A program made the translations under genes and the position numbers. This document shows positions 1 through 7,538 of a stretch of 16,882 nucleotides of DNA, one piece after another. This stretch comes from JANMEX01 sp043776635 (GTDB lineage Bacteria; Pseudomonadota; Alphaproteobacteria; Rhizobiales; Rhizobiaceae). A model generated the notes under the pieces. The model saw only the letters and a program-made list of their open reading frames with translations. It ran no database searches and had not been told where the DNA came from. The stretch covers positions 1-16,882 of the forward strand of contig JAYVRA010000097.1 of the NCBI GenBank assembly GCA_043776635.1, in the 5' to 3' direction. How positions within the stretch are numbered: the first letter of the stretch is position 1; each line of letters starts with the position of its first letter.

Positions 1-93
1 GGTGAACTCAATTCCTGTGCGCATAACCCTGAATCGCACATCCAGCAAAACAAGGGAATCCAAATCTGGACTCCTTCGTTGCGATCAATCCAC

Positions 94-131
94 TAGTACC
101 GAACCGTTAGGAATTCTCCGGTTCGGTACTA
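94..131. repeat. Perfect 13-bp inverted repeat downstream of acs
   Basis: Positions 94-106 are the exact reverse complement of 119-131, with a 12-base spacer. The arms contain GTACCGAACCG and its complement. The repeat lies 54 bases past the acs stop codon on the minus strand. Neither side has a T-run, so it is not a classical intrinsic terminator. It could be a factor-assisted terminator, an mRNA 3' end protector, an operator, or one copy of a dispersed palindrome. The structure is certain and the role is not. Confidence 0.6.
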
Positions 132-184
132 TGGAATATTGGCGCTCTCGGGGCTTTGTCTCGCGCTGGAGAGTAAGCGCTGCT

Positions 185-2137
185 CTACCCCTTTTTATTT
201 TGCCTGTTCGCAATCAAATCATCCACGACTGCGGGATCAGACAGGGTTGAGGTATCGCCCAGTGAGCCGAAATCATCCTCAGCGATTTTACGCAAAATGC
301 GGCGCATGATTTTCCCCGAACGGGTTTTGGGCAGGCCCGGCGCGAACTGGATTTTATCGGGGGCGGCGAACGGACCGATTTCTTTGCGCACATGGGTGAC
401 GAGCTCTTTGCGCAGCTCATCACTGCCCGCCTGTCCGGCCATCAGGGTAACATAGCAATAAATGCCCTGACCCTTAATGTCATGCGGATAGCCCACAACA
501 GCGGCTTCGGAAACAAGGCTGTGTGACACCAGCGCGGACTCGACTTCGGCGGTTCCCATCCGGTGACCGGAAACATTGATGACGTCATCGACGCGGCCCG
601 TAATCCAGTAATAGTCATCCGCATCGCGCTTGCAGCCATCACCAGTGAAATATTTGCCTTTGTAGGTGGAGAAATAAGTTTGGATATAGCGCTCGTGGTC
701 GCCATAAATGGTGCGGGCTTGGCCGGGCCAACTATCGACGATGCACAGATTGCCATCGTTTGCGCCTTCGAGCACCGCGCCTTCATTATCCACCAGCTGG
801 GGCTGAACGCCGAAGAACGGACGGGTGGCGGAACCTGGCTTTAAGTCTGTTGCGCCCGGTAGCGGTGAGATCATTATGCCGCCGGTTTCGGTCTGCCACC
901 AGGTGTCAACGATTGGCGATTTCTTGTCGCCTACCACGTTGTAATACCATTCCCATGCTTCCGGATTGATCGGTTCGCCGACTGAACCCAACAGCTTGAG
1001 AGATTTGCGCGAGGTCTTGGTGACATGGCTGTCGCCCGCCGCCATCAGCGAGCGGATGGCCGTAGGGGCGGTGTAGAAAATATTGACTTTGTGCTTGTCG
1101 ATAACATCCCAAAAGCGCGATACGGACGGGTAGTTTGGCACGCCTTCAAACATCAGCGTGGTCGCGCCATTTGCCAGCGGGCCATAGACAATGTAGCTGT
1201 GGCCAGTGACCCAGCCGACATCCGCCGTGCACCAGTAAACATCACCGTCATGATAATCGAAGACATATTGATGTGTCATGGAGGCATAGACGAGGTAACC
1301 GCCGGTGGTGTGCAGCACGCCCTTTGGCTTGCCGGTGGAGCCGGAAGTATAGAGGATGAACAGCGGGTCTTCCGCCTTCATGGCTTCCGGTTTGCACTCA
1401 GGTTTGGCGGCGGCCATTTCGTCATGATACCAAACATCGCGGCCTGTTGCCCATGCAATTTTGCCCCCGGTACGGCGAACGACCAGCACTTTTTTGACCA
1501 GAAAGCCTTGGCCTGCGGCGATATCAATAGCCTTATCAGTGTTGTCCTTGAGCGGAACCGGCTTGCCGCCGCGCAATCCTTCATCGGCTGTAATCACGAA
1601 ATCCGACTGACAATCGACAATGCGGCCTGCCAAAGCATCGGGCGAGAACCCGCCAAAAACGATAGAGTGAATGGCCCCGATGCGGGTGCAGGCGAGCATG
1701 GCATAGGCGGCCTCCGGAATCATCGGCATGTAGAGTGTAACGCGGTCGCCTTTTTTGACGCCATTGGATTTCAGAACGTTGGCGAGCCGGTTCACATGAT
1801 CGTATAATTCGCTGTAGGTGATTTTCTTGTCATCATAAGGGTTATCGCCTTCCCAGATGATGGCAACTTGGTTGCCGCGCTTCTTCACATGGCGGTCCAC
1901 ACAGTTCCATGAAACGTTGGTTTGGCCGTCTTCATACCATTTTATGCCGACTTTGCCCTCAAAACTGGTGTTTTTGACTTTAGTGTAGGGCTTGAACCAA
2001 TCAATGCGCTTGCCATGCTTGCCCCAAAATTTTTCAGGGTCTTTGACCGAATCCTTGTACCATTTTAGATAGGTATCATTGTCAATCAATGCATTTTTTT
2101 TGGCGGCTGGTAATATTTTGTAGGTCTTATCGGACAT
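185..2137 (-). CDS. acs: Acetyl-CoA synthetase (acetate--CoA ligase, AMP-forming)
   Basis: This 650-residue cytoplasmic enzyme activates acetate with ATP to acetyl-AMP and then acetyl-CoA. The length is almost that of enterobacterial Acs (652). Visible signatures are the adenylate-forming P-loop TSGSTGKPKG at 264-273, the acetate-pocket segment DTWWQTETGG with W414, YFTGDG near 496-501, the hinge GRVDDVINVSGHR near 514-526, and the C-terminal TRSGKIMRR with K609. K609 is the lysine acetylated in regulated Acs enzymes. The ATG at 2137 is chosen over an in-frame codon nine residues upstream because a GGGAGAG ribosome-binding site lies 8 bases before it and the protein then begins like family members. 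The gene is transcribed alone, divergent from the M15-like gene, and supplies acetyl-CoA that the phaAB block in this window can consume. No frameshift or missing core motif was seen. Confidence 0.97.
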   Translation of the reverse strand: MSDKTYKILPAAKKNALIDNDTYLKWYKDSVKDPEKFWGKHGKRIDWFKPYTKVKNTSFEGKVGIKWYEDGQTNVSWNCVDRHVKKRGNQVAIIWEGDNPYDDKKITYSELYDHVNRLANVLKSNGVKKGDRVTLYMPMIPEAAYAMLACTRIGAIHSIVFGGFSPDALAGRIVDCQSDFVITADEGLRGGKPVPLKDNTDKAIDIAAGQGFLVKKVLVVRRTGGKIAWATGRDVWYHDEMAAAKPECKPEAMKAEDPLFILYTSGSTGKPKGVLHTTGGYLVYASMTHQYVFDYHDGDVYWCTADVGWVTGHSYIVYGPLANGATTLMFEGVPNYPSVSRFWDVIDKHKVNIFYTAPTAIRSLMAAGDSHVTKTSRKSLKLLGSVGEPINPEAWEWYYNVVGDKKSPIVDTWWQTETGGIMISPLPGATDLKPGSATRPFFGVQPQLVDNEGAVLEGANDGNLCIVDSWPGQARTIYGDHERYIQTYFSTYKGKYFTGDGCKRDADDYYWITGRVDDVINVSGHRMGTAEVESALVSHSLVSEAAVVGYPHDIKGQGIYCYVTLMAGQAGSDELRKELVTHVRKEIGPFAAPDKIQFAPGLPKTRSGKIMRRILRKIAEDDFGSLGDTSTLSDPAVVDDLIANRQNKKG

Positions 2138-2450
2138 ATTGGTCTCTCCCTGGGGGCCGGCCACAACCCTCCAGCCATGGCAGCGCGATCAGTGTTGATA
2201 GCGCCATTTCGGCATCGCAATAGCAAGTAAAAATCCAATAATAAACTAGACATTCGGTTAGGTTTTTAAGTCGCTTTCAAATTTGTCCGGGAACTTAGAT
2301 ACAACTAATTTGTAAGATTGAGTCACAGTCTGTGATGAGTGGTTGCACTTTTTCGCCACATTTGACTTTATGACCGCGGTTAACGGGAGGTTTAATTTAA
2401 CCTTGGCGCGTGGGTCCGAAATCCTGCGTCAACCGAAGTTGGGGTTTGTA
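2138..2450. promoter_or_regulatory. Divergent acs / M15-peptidase intergenic region with a 13-bp palindrome
   Basis: This gap of about 313 bases separates two divergent genes, so it should hold both promoters. I see no convincing sigma-70 hexamer pair. It contains a perfect operator-like palindrome, TCACAG-T-CTGTGA, at 2323-2335, and an AT-rich stretch around 2225-2280. A GGGAGG at 2385-2390 stands 12 bases before an in-frame TTG at 2403, so part of the region could be coding if the M15-like protein starts further upstream. No RNA gene is recognised here. Confidence 0.4.
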
Positions 2451-2990
2451 GTGCGTACCATTTCGAATATTTCGCGGGTTTTCCGCAGTATTGCCATGTC
2501 TATTTTATCCGCCGGTATTTTTGTCAGCGCAAGTTTTGGCCCTGCCGCCGCCGGAACAATTTTAACTCAAAGTCCAACGCACATCGTTGCCGTTCATGAC
2601 TTTGGCGAAGAACATGCGTTCTTGGGCGAATCTATTTATGACAACATGGATGCTGTAACATTGGCCGCACTGCCGCGCGGTGTCGCGCACATCGCCTACC
2701 TTGCGCCGTCCAATTGTGTACCGTCGGGCCTAAAGGCTGTGCTTGGGCAGATTTCAAAAAAATACGGCCCTATCACAGTGAACTCAACATTTCGTGCCAC
2801 CGGCAAAAACCGTAAGATTGGCGGCAAGGAACATTCCATGCACCTGTCGTGTCGCGCGGTAGATTTCCGGGTGCACGGCAACACGGGCGGCCTGATGGGC
2901 TGGCTTGCATCCAACCCGAGCATCGGTGGCTATAACCGCTATCCGGCGGGTTTTTATCACATTGACAATGGTCCGAAGCGGACGTGGTAG
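2451..2990 (+). CDS. Secreted M15/DUF882 (YcbK-like) family peptidase
   Basis: The 179-residue product has a signal peptide: arginines at 2, 9 and 12, then a hydrophobic run SILSAGIFVSASFG ending in PAAAG. A signal peptidase I cut near residue 34 is expected. The mature part carries the M15-type zinc signature: SMHLSCRAVDF (H131, D138) and GFYHIDNGPKRTW (H170). Related proteins are periplasmic metallopeptidases thought to trim peptidoglycan peptides. C89 and C134 could form a disulfide. The start is uncertain. GTG at 2451 gives the most normal signal peptide, but the frame is open back to 2343, with alternatives at ATG 2370, TTG 2403 (strong GGGAGG but 12-base spacing) and ATG 2496. The stop lies only 4 bases from the stop of the convergent glutamine-synthetase-like gene, leaving no room for a terminator between them. 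The family assignment is good, but the substrate is not shown by the sequence. Confidence 0.8.
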   Translation: MRTISNISRVFRSIAMSILSAGIFVSASFGPAAAGTILTQSPTHIVAVHDFGEEHAFLGESIYDNMDAVTLAALPRGVAHIAYLAPSNCVPSGLKAVLGQISKKYGPITVNSTFRATGKNRKIGGKEHSMHLSCRAVDFRVHGNTGGLMGWLASNPSIGGYNRYPAGFYHIDNGPKRTW

Positions 2991-2994
2991 TTCT

Positions 2995-4380
2995 CTACAC
3001 CTCATGCAGATAAAGCTGATAATCCACATCGGCGATCGTTCTTGCCACGCGCAGATATTCTGACTCTTTGATGGCGACGAATGTGCGGTGCAAATCTTCC
3101 CCGAGTGCATCCTTCAGGAAAGTGGACGTCTTCGCCAGCGCGATGGCTGAGCGCCAGTCTGTCGGGATTGTGTTTGCGCCTTGCTCTTCAGCATAGCCAT
3201 TACCCTTGGTTTCCGGACCCGGATTGATTTTATTTTTCAAGCCATGGCGGATGCCTGCAAGCACGGTTGCTGCGACGAGATAGGGGTTGGCGTCCACACC
3301 GGACGGGCGGTGCTCGATGCGCCGCGCTTTCTTGGAGCCTGCCGGAATGCGCAGGGCCACCGAGCGGTTGTTCACACCCCATGAGGGCGATACAGGCGCA
3401 TAGGATTGCGATGTGAACCGGCGCCATGAATTGGCGTGCGGGGCGAACACCAACATGCTTTCGGCCATCGTGTCTTTGAGCCCGCCGAGCGCGTGGAGAA
3501 TTTCCGGCTTCCAGTCACCTTCGACCTCTTCAGTGAAGACATTCTTGCCGTCCTTGTCACATAGAGAGACATGGAAGTGCATACCCGAACCTGCATAGTC
3601 CGCAATGGGTTTTGCCATGAAACAGGCGGTAACACCATGGCGGCGGGCTTGGGCGCGGACCAGCCGCTTGAGGCGCAAGAGATCATCCGCCGCTTTCATG
3701 ACATCCTCACGGTAATGCAAGGTCAGCTCATATTGGCCCGGCGCATATTCCGAAATCAGTGTTTCAACGGGCAGACCTTCGAGTTTTGCGGCGGCGTATA
3801 CATCGGAAAATAATGGCTCCATGCCAAGCAGATGATCGACCGAATAGACTTCAGTCTTGCCGCTCTTGCGGCCATCCAGCACGGCGGCTGCGGGTTGCAC
3901 TTTGCCATTGGCATCGCGCTCATTGGCGAGCAGGAAGAACTCCAGCTCAAACGCGCCGGACGGATATAGTCCTTCATCCGCCATCGCATCAACTTGTCGC
4001 TGCAAGGCCAAGCGCGGGTCGGACGTCATCGGCGCGCCATCCAGATGGAACATGGACATGAGAAACTGCCCGCGCGGCGGGTTGGTACCAAACAATGGCG
4101 CGATAGTACCGGGGATGGGCCAAGCACGCATATCGCCATCGCCGCTATCCCAAATAAGTCCGGTTTCGTGAACATCTTCGCCGGTTATATCCAGACCCAA
4201 AATCGAGATCGGCAAATGCCGGCCGCCTTCATAAAGCGGGATCATTTCATGGCGGCGGATGATCTTGCCACGGCCGATGCCATTTGCATCAGTGAGCACA
4301 ATATCAAAAGCTTCAATTTCAGGATAGGCATCCAAAAAGGCTTGTGCCTCTCGGGTCGTGGAACCGGATGGGGATGTCAT
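2995..4380 (-). CDS. Glutamine-synthetase-family ligase (gamma-glutamylamine synthetase-like)
   Basis: This 461-residue protein has the full glutamine synthetase fold. The N-terminal beta-grasp segment holds DANGIGRGK at 31-39. Metal-site glutamates are in FELEFF (E145, E147) and GQYEL (E218). SGMHFHVSL (H268, H270), NNRSVALRIP (337-346) and EHRPSGVDANPYL (356-368) follow. The tyrosine adenylylation segment of true GlnA was not recognised, and the sequence reads more like the PuuA/type III group, which ligates glutamate to amines such as putrescine. It starts 12 bases after the stop of the class III aminotransferase and is surely co-transcribed with it. The pair suggests gamma-glutamylation plus transamination of an amine or amino acid, but the substrate cannot be read from sequence. 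The ribosome-binding site is weak (GAGAG overlapping the upstream stop), which suggests translational coupling. Confidence 0.9.
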   Translation of the reverse strand: MTSPSGSTTREAQAFLDAYPEIEAFDIVLTDANGIGRGKIIRRHEMIPLYEGGRHLPISILGLDITGEDVHETGLIWDSGDGDMRAWPIPGTIAPLFGTNPPRGQFLMSMFHLDGAPMTSDPRLALQRQVDAMADEGLYPSGAFELEFFLLANERDANGKVQPAAAVLDGRKSGKTEVYSVDHLLGMEPLFSDVYAAAKLEGLPVETLISEYAPGQYELTLHYREDVMKAADDLLRLKRLVRAQARRHGVTACFMAKPIADYAGSGMHFHVSLCDKDGKNVFTEEVEGDWKPEILHALGGLKDTMAESMLVFAPHANSWRRFTSQSYAPVSPSWGVNNRSVALRIPAGSKKARRIEHRPSGVDANPYLVAATVLAGIRHGLKNKINPGPETKGNGYAEEQGANTIPTDWRSAIALAKTSTFLKDALGEDLHRTFVAIKESEYLRVARTIADVDYQLYLHEV

Positions 4381-4392
4381 TTTGTAAAACTC

Positions 4393-5772
4393 TCAGGAAA
4401 TCAGTTCAAAGGTAACGGCGGCGAAACTGTCGATCAAATGATCGACTTGGCCGATGCGTGTTTCCGGTGAAATCAGCATCATATTGTGGAACGGCGCAAT
4501 GAGTGACCCGCGATTGAGAAGGCCGACATGAAGCGCGGCTTCGAGTTCCGGACGATGCGCCGCATAAGCTTGCGCTCCGGTTTTCAATGGACCGGGCGCA
4601 CAGATAAATTCTACGCGCGCACCGACACGGGCGACATGCCATGGTAGCTTTCGGGCGGTGATAATTTTGGCAAGTCCCACTTCCAAGTGCGCAGCCAGCT
4701 TTTCCATGTGCTTATAGTTCTTGGCCGTCATCACCTTGGACAGGCAGGCGCGCATCGCCGCAAATTGTAGCGGGTTGGCAGATAGCGTCGTTCCAATGCC
4801 GGAATAGCCGGACTCGCGGGTGGCGTTATAAATTGCATAGCGATCTGCTACGGATTGGCTGAGGCCCCAGACCGAGGCCGGCACGCCGCCAGCGACTGGT
4901 TTGCCCAGCACGAAAATATCCGGATCAAGATTATGGACCTTGGTGTAGCCGCCAAGACCTGTGGAAATGGTGTGGGTCTCGTCGATCAGCAGCAGCGTGC
5001 CGGCGCCCCGCGTAAGCTTGCGTACGGCTTCCATGAAGCCTGGCTCTGGTAACACCATGCAGGAGTTCGTGAGTACGGGTTCAGTTATCACACAGGCGAT
5101 TTCTTTGGCGGCGAGTGCTTTCTTGAGTCCCGCAACATCGTTGAATTCGCACACGACAGAGTTTTCAGTAAGGTCCACCGCCTGGCCGACAAGGCCCGGC
5201 TTCGGCGCGGTTTTGCCGTCGATGAGTTTCACATAAGTCTCGTCTACCGCGCCATGGTAGCAACCGTTGAACACCAAAATTTTGTTGCGCCCTGTGACCG
5301 CGCGGGCGACACGCAGCGCAAAACGATTGGCATCGCTGGCAGTGGTAGCGATCTGCCAGCGGAAGGGGCCGAAACGTTCGACAAGCAATTTACCGGCTTC
5401 CAGCGCATCTTCAGTCGGCAGCATATAGGTGAGGCCGCGTTTGGCTTGCTTGGCGATGGCTTTTGCAATTGGCTTTGGCGAATGGCCGAACATCGAACCG
5501 GTATCGCCGAGGCAAAAATCGTCAAGACGATTGCCGTCCAAATCTTCAATCTTCGCCCCGGTGGCTTTTTCGACCAGCATGGCAAATGGCATTGGCCAAT
5601 CCAGCATCCAGTGCATGGGCACACTATTGAGAAATGGCGAGGCATTGGCATTTAGTGCGCTGCGCGTTTTCACGCGGCGGCTGGCATAAAGTTCATCTTG
5701 AGCTTTTTTGAAAGCAATGATTTTGGCAGGCGCAATGCCGCCACTGGTTTCTGATTTTTTTGCTACTGCCAT
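4393..5772 (-). CDS. Class III (PLP) aminotransferase, HemL-like subgroup
   Basis: This 459-residue PLP-dependent enzyme shows LLIDETHT with D264 (pyridine-N aspartate) and VLGKPVAGGVP with K291 (Schiff-base lysine). NGCYHGAVDE at 169-178 is typical of glutamate-1-semialdehyde aminomutase relatives. The phosphate-binding stretch reads TTASDANRFALRVARAVTGR instead of the SGTEA seen in HemL. I therefore do not call it hemL; it belongs to a separate subgroup usually labelled aspartate aminotransferase family protein. It is the first gene of a two-gene operon with the glutamine-synthetase-like gene 12 bases downstream, so both probably act on one amine or amino-acid substrate. The ATG at 5772 has only a weak GAG ribosome-binding site. 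A pair of direct GTGAGAT repeats lies about 50 bases upstream (5820-5836). The aminotransferase call is strong and the substrate is unknown. Confidence 0.9.
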   Translation of the reverse strand: MAVAKKSETSGGIAPAKIIAFKKAQDELYASRRVKTRSALNANASPFLNSVPMHWMLDWPMPFAMLVEKATGAKIEDLDGNRLDDFCLGDTGSMFGHSPKPIAKAIAKQAKRGLTYMLPTEDALEAGKLLVERFGPFRWQIATTASDANRFALRVARAVTGRNKILVFNGCYHGAVDETYVKLIDGKTAPKPGLVGQAVDLTENSVVCEFNDVAGLKKALAAKEIACVITEPVLTNSCMVLPEPGFMEAVRKLTRGAGTLLLIDETHTISTGLGGYTKVHNLDPDIFVLGKPVAGGVPASVWGLSQSVADRYAIYNATRESGYSGIGTTLSANPLQFAAMRACLSKVMTAKNYKHMEKLAAHLEVGLAKIITARKLPWHVARVGARVEFICAPGPLKTGAQAYAAHRPELEAALHVGLLNRGSLIAPFHNMMLISPETRIGQVDHLIDSFAAVTFELIS

Positions 5773-5819
5773 TTTTGCTCAGGCAAGGTGCGTCCCGTTT
5801 TTCTTGGGCATACATTAGC

Positions 5820-5836
5820 GTGAGATTTAGTGAGAT
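5820..5836. promoter_or_regulatory. Direct 7-bp repeat, possible regulator site for the aminotransferase operon
   Basis: GTGAGAT occurs at 5820-5826 and again at 5830-5836, exactly 10 bases apart, which is one helical turn. On the minus strand this lies about 48-64 bases upstream of the aminotransferase ATG. It is just upstream of a TAATGT that could serve as a -10. The geometry fits an activator or repressor bound on one face of the DNA. With only two short copies, chance is possible. Confidence 0.3.
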
Positions 5837-5860
5837 GGCAATCGGGGACGTGAGGAAGGG

Positions 5861-6169
5861 TTAAGCGGCGGAGGCTATAACGTCGCGCTTGTGCGCAATG
5901 ATGCGCGACGCAATCTCATCGCCGTGGGCATATTTTGCAATCCTCAAATCATATTCCGACTGCAATGACATCCACATTGCCGGTGAAGTCCCGAAATAGG
6001 TCGCGAGGCGCAGTGCGGTATCGGCCGTAATCGTGTGCTCTCGTTTGATTATGCCAGAAACACGACTGACTTGAACCGCAATTTCGAGCGCCAATTTGTT
6101 TTGGCTGATGCTCAAAGGCAAGAGAAACTCTTCGAGCAGAATTTCGCCGGGGGTGATGGGAGTGAGCAT
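5861..6169 (-). CDS. HigA-family antitoxin (XRE helix-turn-helix)
   Basis: This 102-residue protein carries the HigA/VapI hallmark order: PITPGEILLEEFLLPLSIS near the N terminus, then a helix-turn-helix (NKLALEIAVQVSRVSGIIKREHTIT). The signature TALRLATYFGTSPAMWMSLQ and a basic helical tail follow. Proteins of this family bind and neutralise a HigB/RelE toxin and repress their own operon. Here the gene lies directly after a PIN-like gene, and no HigB-type ORF is present. A GTG at 6178 would overlap the PIN stop by one base (TAGTG) and add three residues; ATG 6169 is chosen because it starts the conserved part. Neither has a clear ribosome-binding site, so translation is probably coupled to the PIN gene. 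GC is about 47% in one sampled line, between the PIN gene (about 33%) and its neighbours. Confidence 0.88.
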   Translation of the reverse strand: MLTPITPGEILLEEFLLPLSISQNKLALEIAVQVSRVSGIIKREHTITADTALRLATYFGTSPAMWMSLQSEYDLRIAKYAHGDEIASRIIAHKRDVIASAA

Positions 6170-6177
6170 TTGGGTCA

Positions 6178-6753
6178 CTATAACAAAAACTCGTTGATTT
6201 GATCTGGTCTCAAAATTCTTTTCGCACCAATCATGGTTAGTGCTGCAGTTTTAGCAGACTTAAGAAAGTTTTTATCATTACCGACAAAAACATCTCTGTT
6301 ATTTGAAATATGAGTAGATAATGTGATCACATCACACCTACGGTTTAACCATTTTGGATCCAAAGGCAGTGCCTGATCCACTCCTGTCGCAAGGCAGTGG
6401 TCTTGATAGCTAAATTGAAAGTTTGGAAACAGAATACCATGAATATTTTCCTGAAGAATGACGTCCTCCTCACTTCCAAAAGTACACCAATCGTAAAAAG
6501 TTACATTATATATGCCAGCTGGCTTTAATATTGAAAGCTTGCCAAGATTTAATACAATCAATCTATCCAAAAAAGTCTGGATATTTGTCAAACGTTTACC
6601 ATCGCGCTGATTTTCCGACGCAGCGATTCCTACGATTGCCAGTTCCAAATCACCACAAAGGTGATGCTGGTATAACTCTAATATGTATTTGGCGTTTGGC
6701 CACCCTTCATCGACATCGATTAAGCAATTTGTATCTATTGTTACTTTCAACAT
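6178..6753 (-). CDS. PIN-like domain protein, possible toxin partner of the HigA-like gene
   Basis: The 191-residue protein looks like a PIN-domain nuclease. TIDTNCLID at the N terminus supplies D7, ASENQ supplies E47, RRCDVITLSTHI supplies D141, and FVGNDKNFLK supplies D160. This is the spacing of the four acidic metal-binding residues in PIN folds. PIN proteins often cleave tRNA or mRNA as VapC toxins, but this one is longer than a typical VapC (about 130 residues) and has an insert around residues 75-130. It starts 15 bases after the yggS stop, with GGGAAG before the ATG, and its stop touches the HigA-like gene. Three sampled 60-base lines are 32-33% GC against about 55% in yggS, which points to recent acquisition. 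A toxin role is inferred from context; a stand-alone nuclease is also possible. Confidence 0.72.
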   Translation of the reverse strand: MLKVTIDTNCLIDVDEGWPNAKYILELYQHHLCGDLELAIVGIAASENQRDGKRLTNIQTFLDRLIVLNLGKLSILKPAGIYNVTFYDWCTFGSEEDVILQENIHGILFPNFQFSYQDHCLATGVDQALPLDPKWLNRRCDVITLSTHISNNRDVFVGNDKNFLKSAKTAALTMIGAKRILRPDQINEFLL

Positions 6754-6768
6754 GCTCTTCCCATTACC

Positions 6769-7431
6769 TTAACGGCTTCCAAAAATCGCGCTCCCCACCC
6801 TTACATGGCTCGCCCCGAAGGCAATTGCCGTTTCATAGTCACCCGACATGCCCATAGACAGTTTCTCAACGCCGCACTCTTTGGCAAGTTTTCTTAGCAG
6901 CGCGAAATGCGGGCCGGGGTTTTCGTTTGCGGGCGGAATGCACATCAGGCCTTCGATGGTGAGGCTGTGCACTTGGCGGCAGCGGGTGATAAAAGCTAGT
7001 GTTTCGCGCGGGTCAATGCCGGCTTTTTGCTCCTCAAAGCCAGTGTTGACCTGCACGTAGAGCTGTGGGTACTTGCCCTGCTTTTTCATCTCGATAGCAA
7101 GGGCAGCCGCGATTTTTTCGCGGTCCACGGTTTGGATGACATCAAACAGCGCGACAGCCTCTGCTGCCTTGTTGGATTGCAGCGGGCCGATTAGGTGCAA
7201 CTCGATGCCATCAAAATCTCCGCGCAATTGAGGCCATTTGCCCATGGCTTCCTGCACCCGGTTTTCGCCAAAAATGCGCTGTCCGGCATCCAGTGTCGGG
7301 CGGATTTCCAGCGCATCGAATGTCTTGGAGACGGCAACGAGCGTTACAGAATTGGTCGGGCGTTTGGCGGTACTTGTGGCCCCGGCAATTGTACCCTGCA
7401 CGTTTTGCAGGCGTTCGGTCATAGTGGGCAT
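6769..7431 (-). CDS. yggS: YggS-family PLP homeostasis protein
   Basis: This 220-residue single-domain protein has the alanine-racemase-like barrel without the C-terminal racemase domain. It binds PLP and helps balance vitamin B6 and amino-acid pools; no enzymatic activity is established for the family. Signatures are LVAVSK with the PLP lysine K36, FGENRVQEA, HLIGPLQSNK, VQVNTGFEEQKAG, GLMCIPP, and the C-terminal LSMGMSGDYETAIAFGASHVR together with VGSAIFG. The first ATG (7431) has AAGGA 11 bases upstream; an ATG three codons later is an alternative. The gene is divergent from leuS, 107 bases start to start. It probably heads a transcript with the PIN and HigA-like genes that follow within 15 bases. 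Confidence 0.95.
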   Translation of the reverse strand: MPTMTERLQNVQGTIAGATSTAKRPTNSVTLVAVSKTFDALEIRPTLDAGQRIFGENRVQEAMGKWPQLRGDFDGIELHLIGPLQSNKAAEAVALFDVIQTVDREKIAAALAIEMKKQGKYPQLYVQVNTGFEEQKAGIDPRETLAFITRCRQVHSLTIEGLMCIPPANENPGPHFALLRKLAKECGVEKLSMGMSGDYETAIAFGASHVRVGSAIFGSR

Positions 7432-7538
7432 GTGAGAAATGGTCCTTAAAATATCAAATCACCTGCAAAAGGTTGACGGTTCGCGGCAATCATGGTGAAG
7501 GTCCGGCCACAAATCAAATCGTAATTTGCAGAGATTTC

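Noticed and set aside
2..250. Plus-strand 82-codon open frame at the left edge
   Set aside because: It overlaps the acs 3' end and the 94-131 palindrome, starts with a weak codon, and its product has no recognisable pattern.
1025..1807. Long plus-strand open frame (260 codons) opposite acs
   Set aside because: It is antisense to the well-supported acs coding sequence and arises from its codon bias; no ribosome-binding site or family resemblance.
2995..4380. glnA (housekeeping glutamine synthetase I)
   Set aside because: I did not recognise the adenylylation-site tyrosine segment, and the sequence style and aminotransferase neighbour fit the gamma-glutamylamine ligase group better.
4393..5772. 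hemL (glutamate-1-semialdehyde aminomutase)
   Set aside because: NGCYHG and the GKPVAGG lysine site fit, but the SGTEA phosphate-binding motif is replaced by TTASDANR, and the operon partner is a glutamine-synthetase-like ligase.
5861..6753. Classical higBA or vapBC locus
   Set aside because: No RelE/HigB-type small toxin is present, and the antitoxin is HigA-type and not a VapB, so neither name fits.
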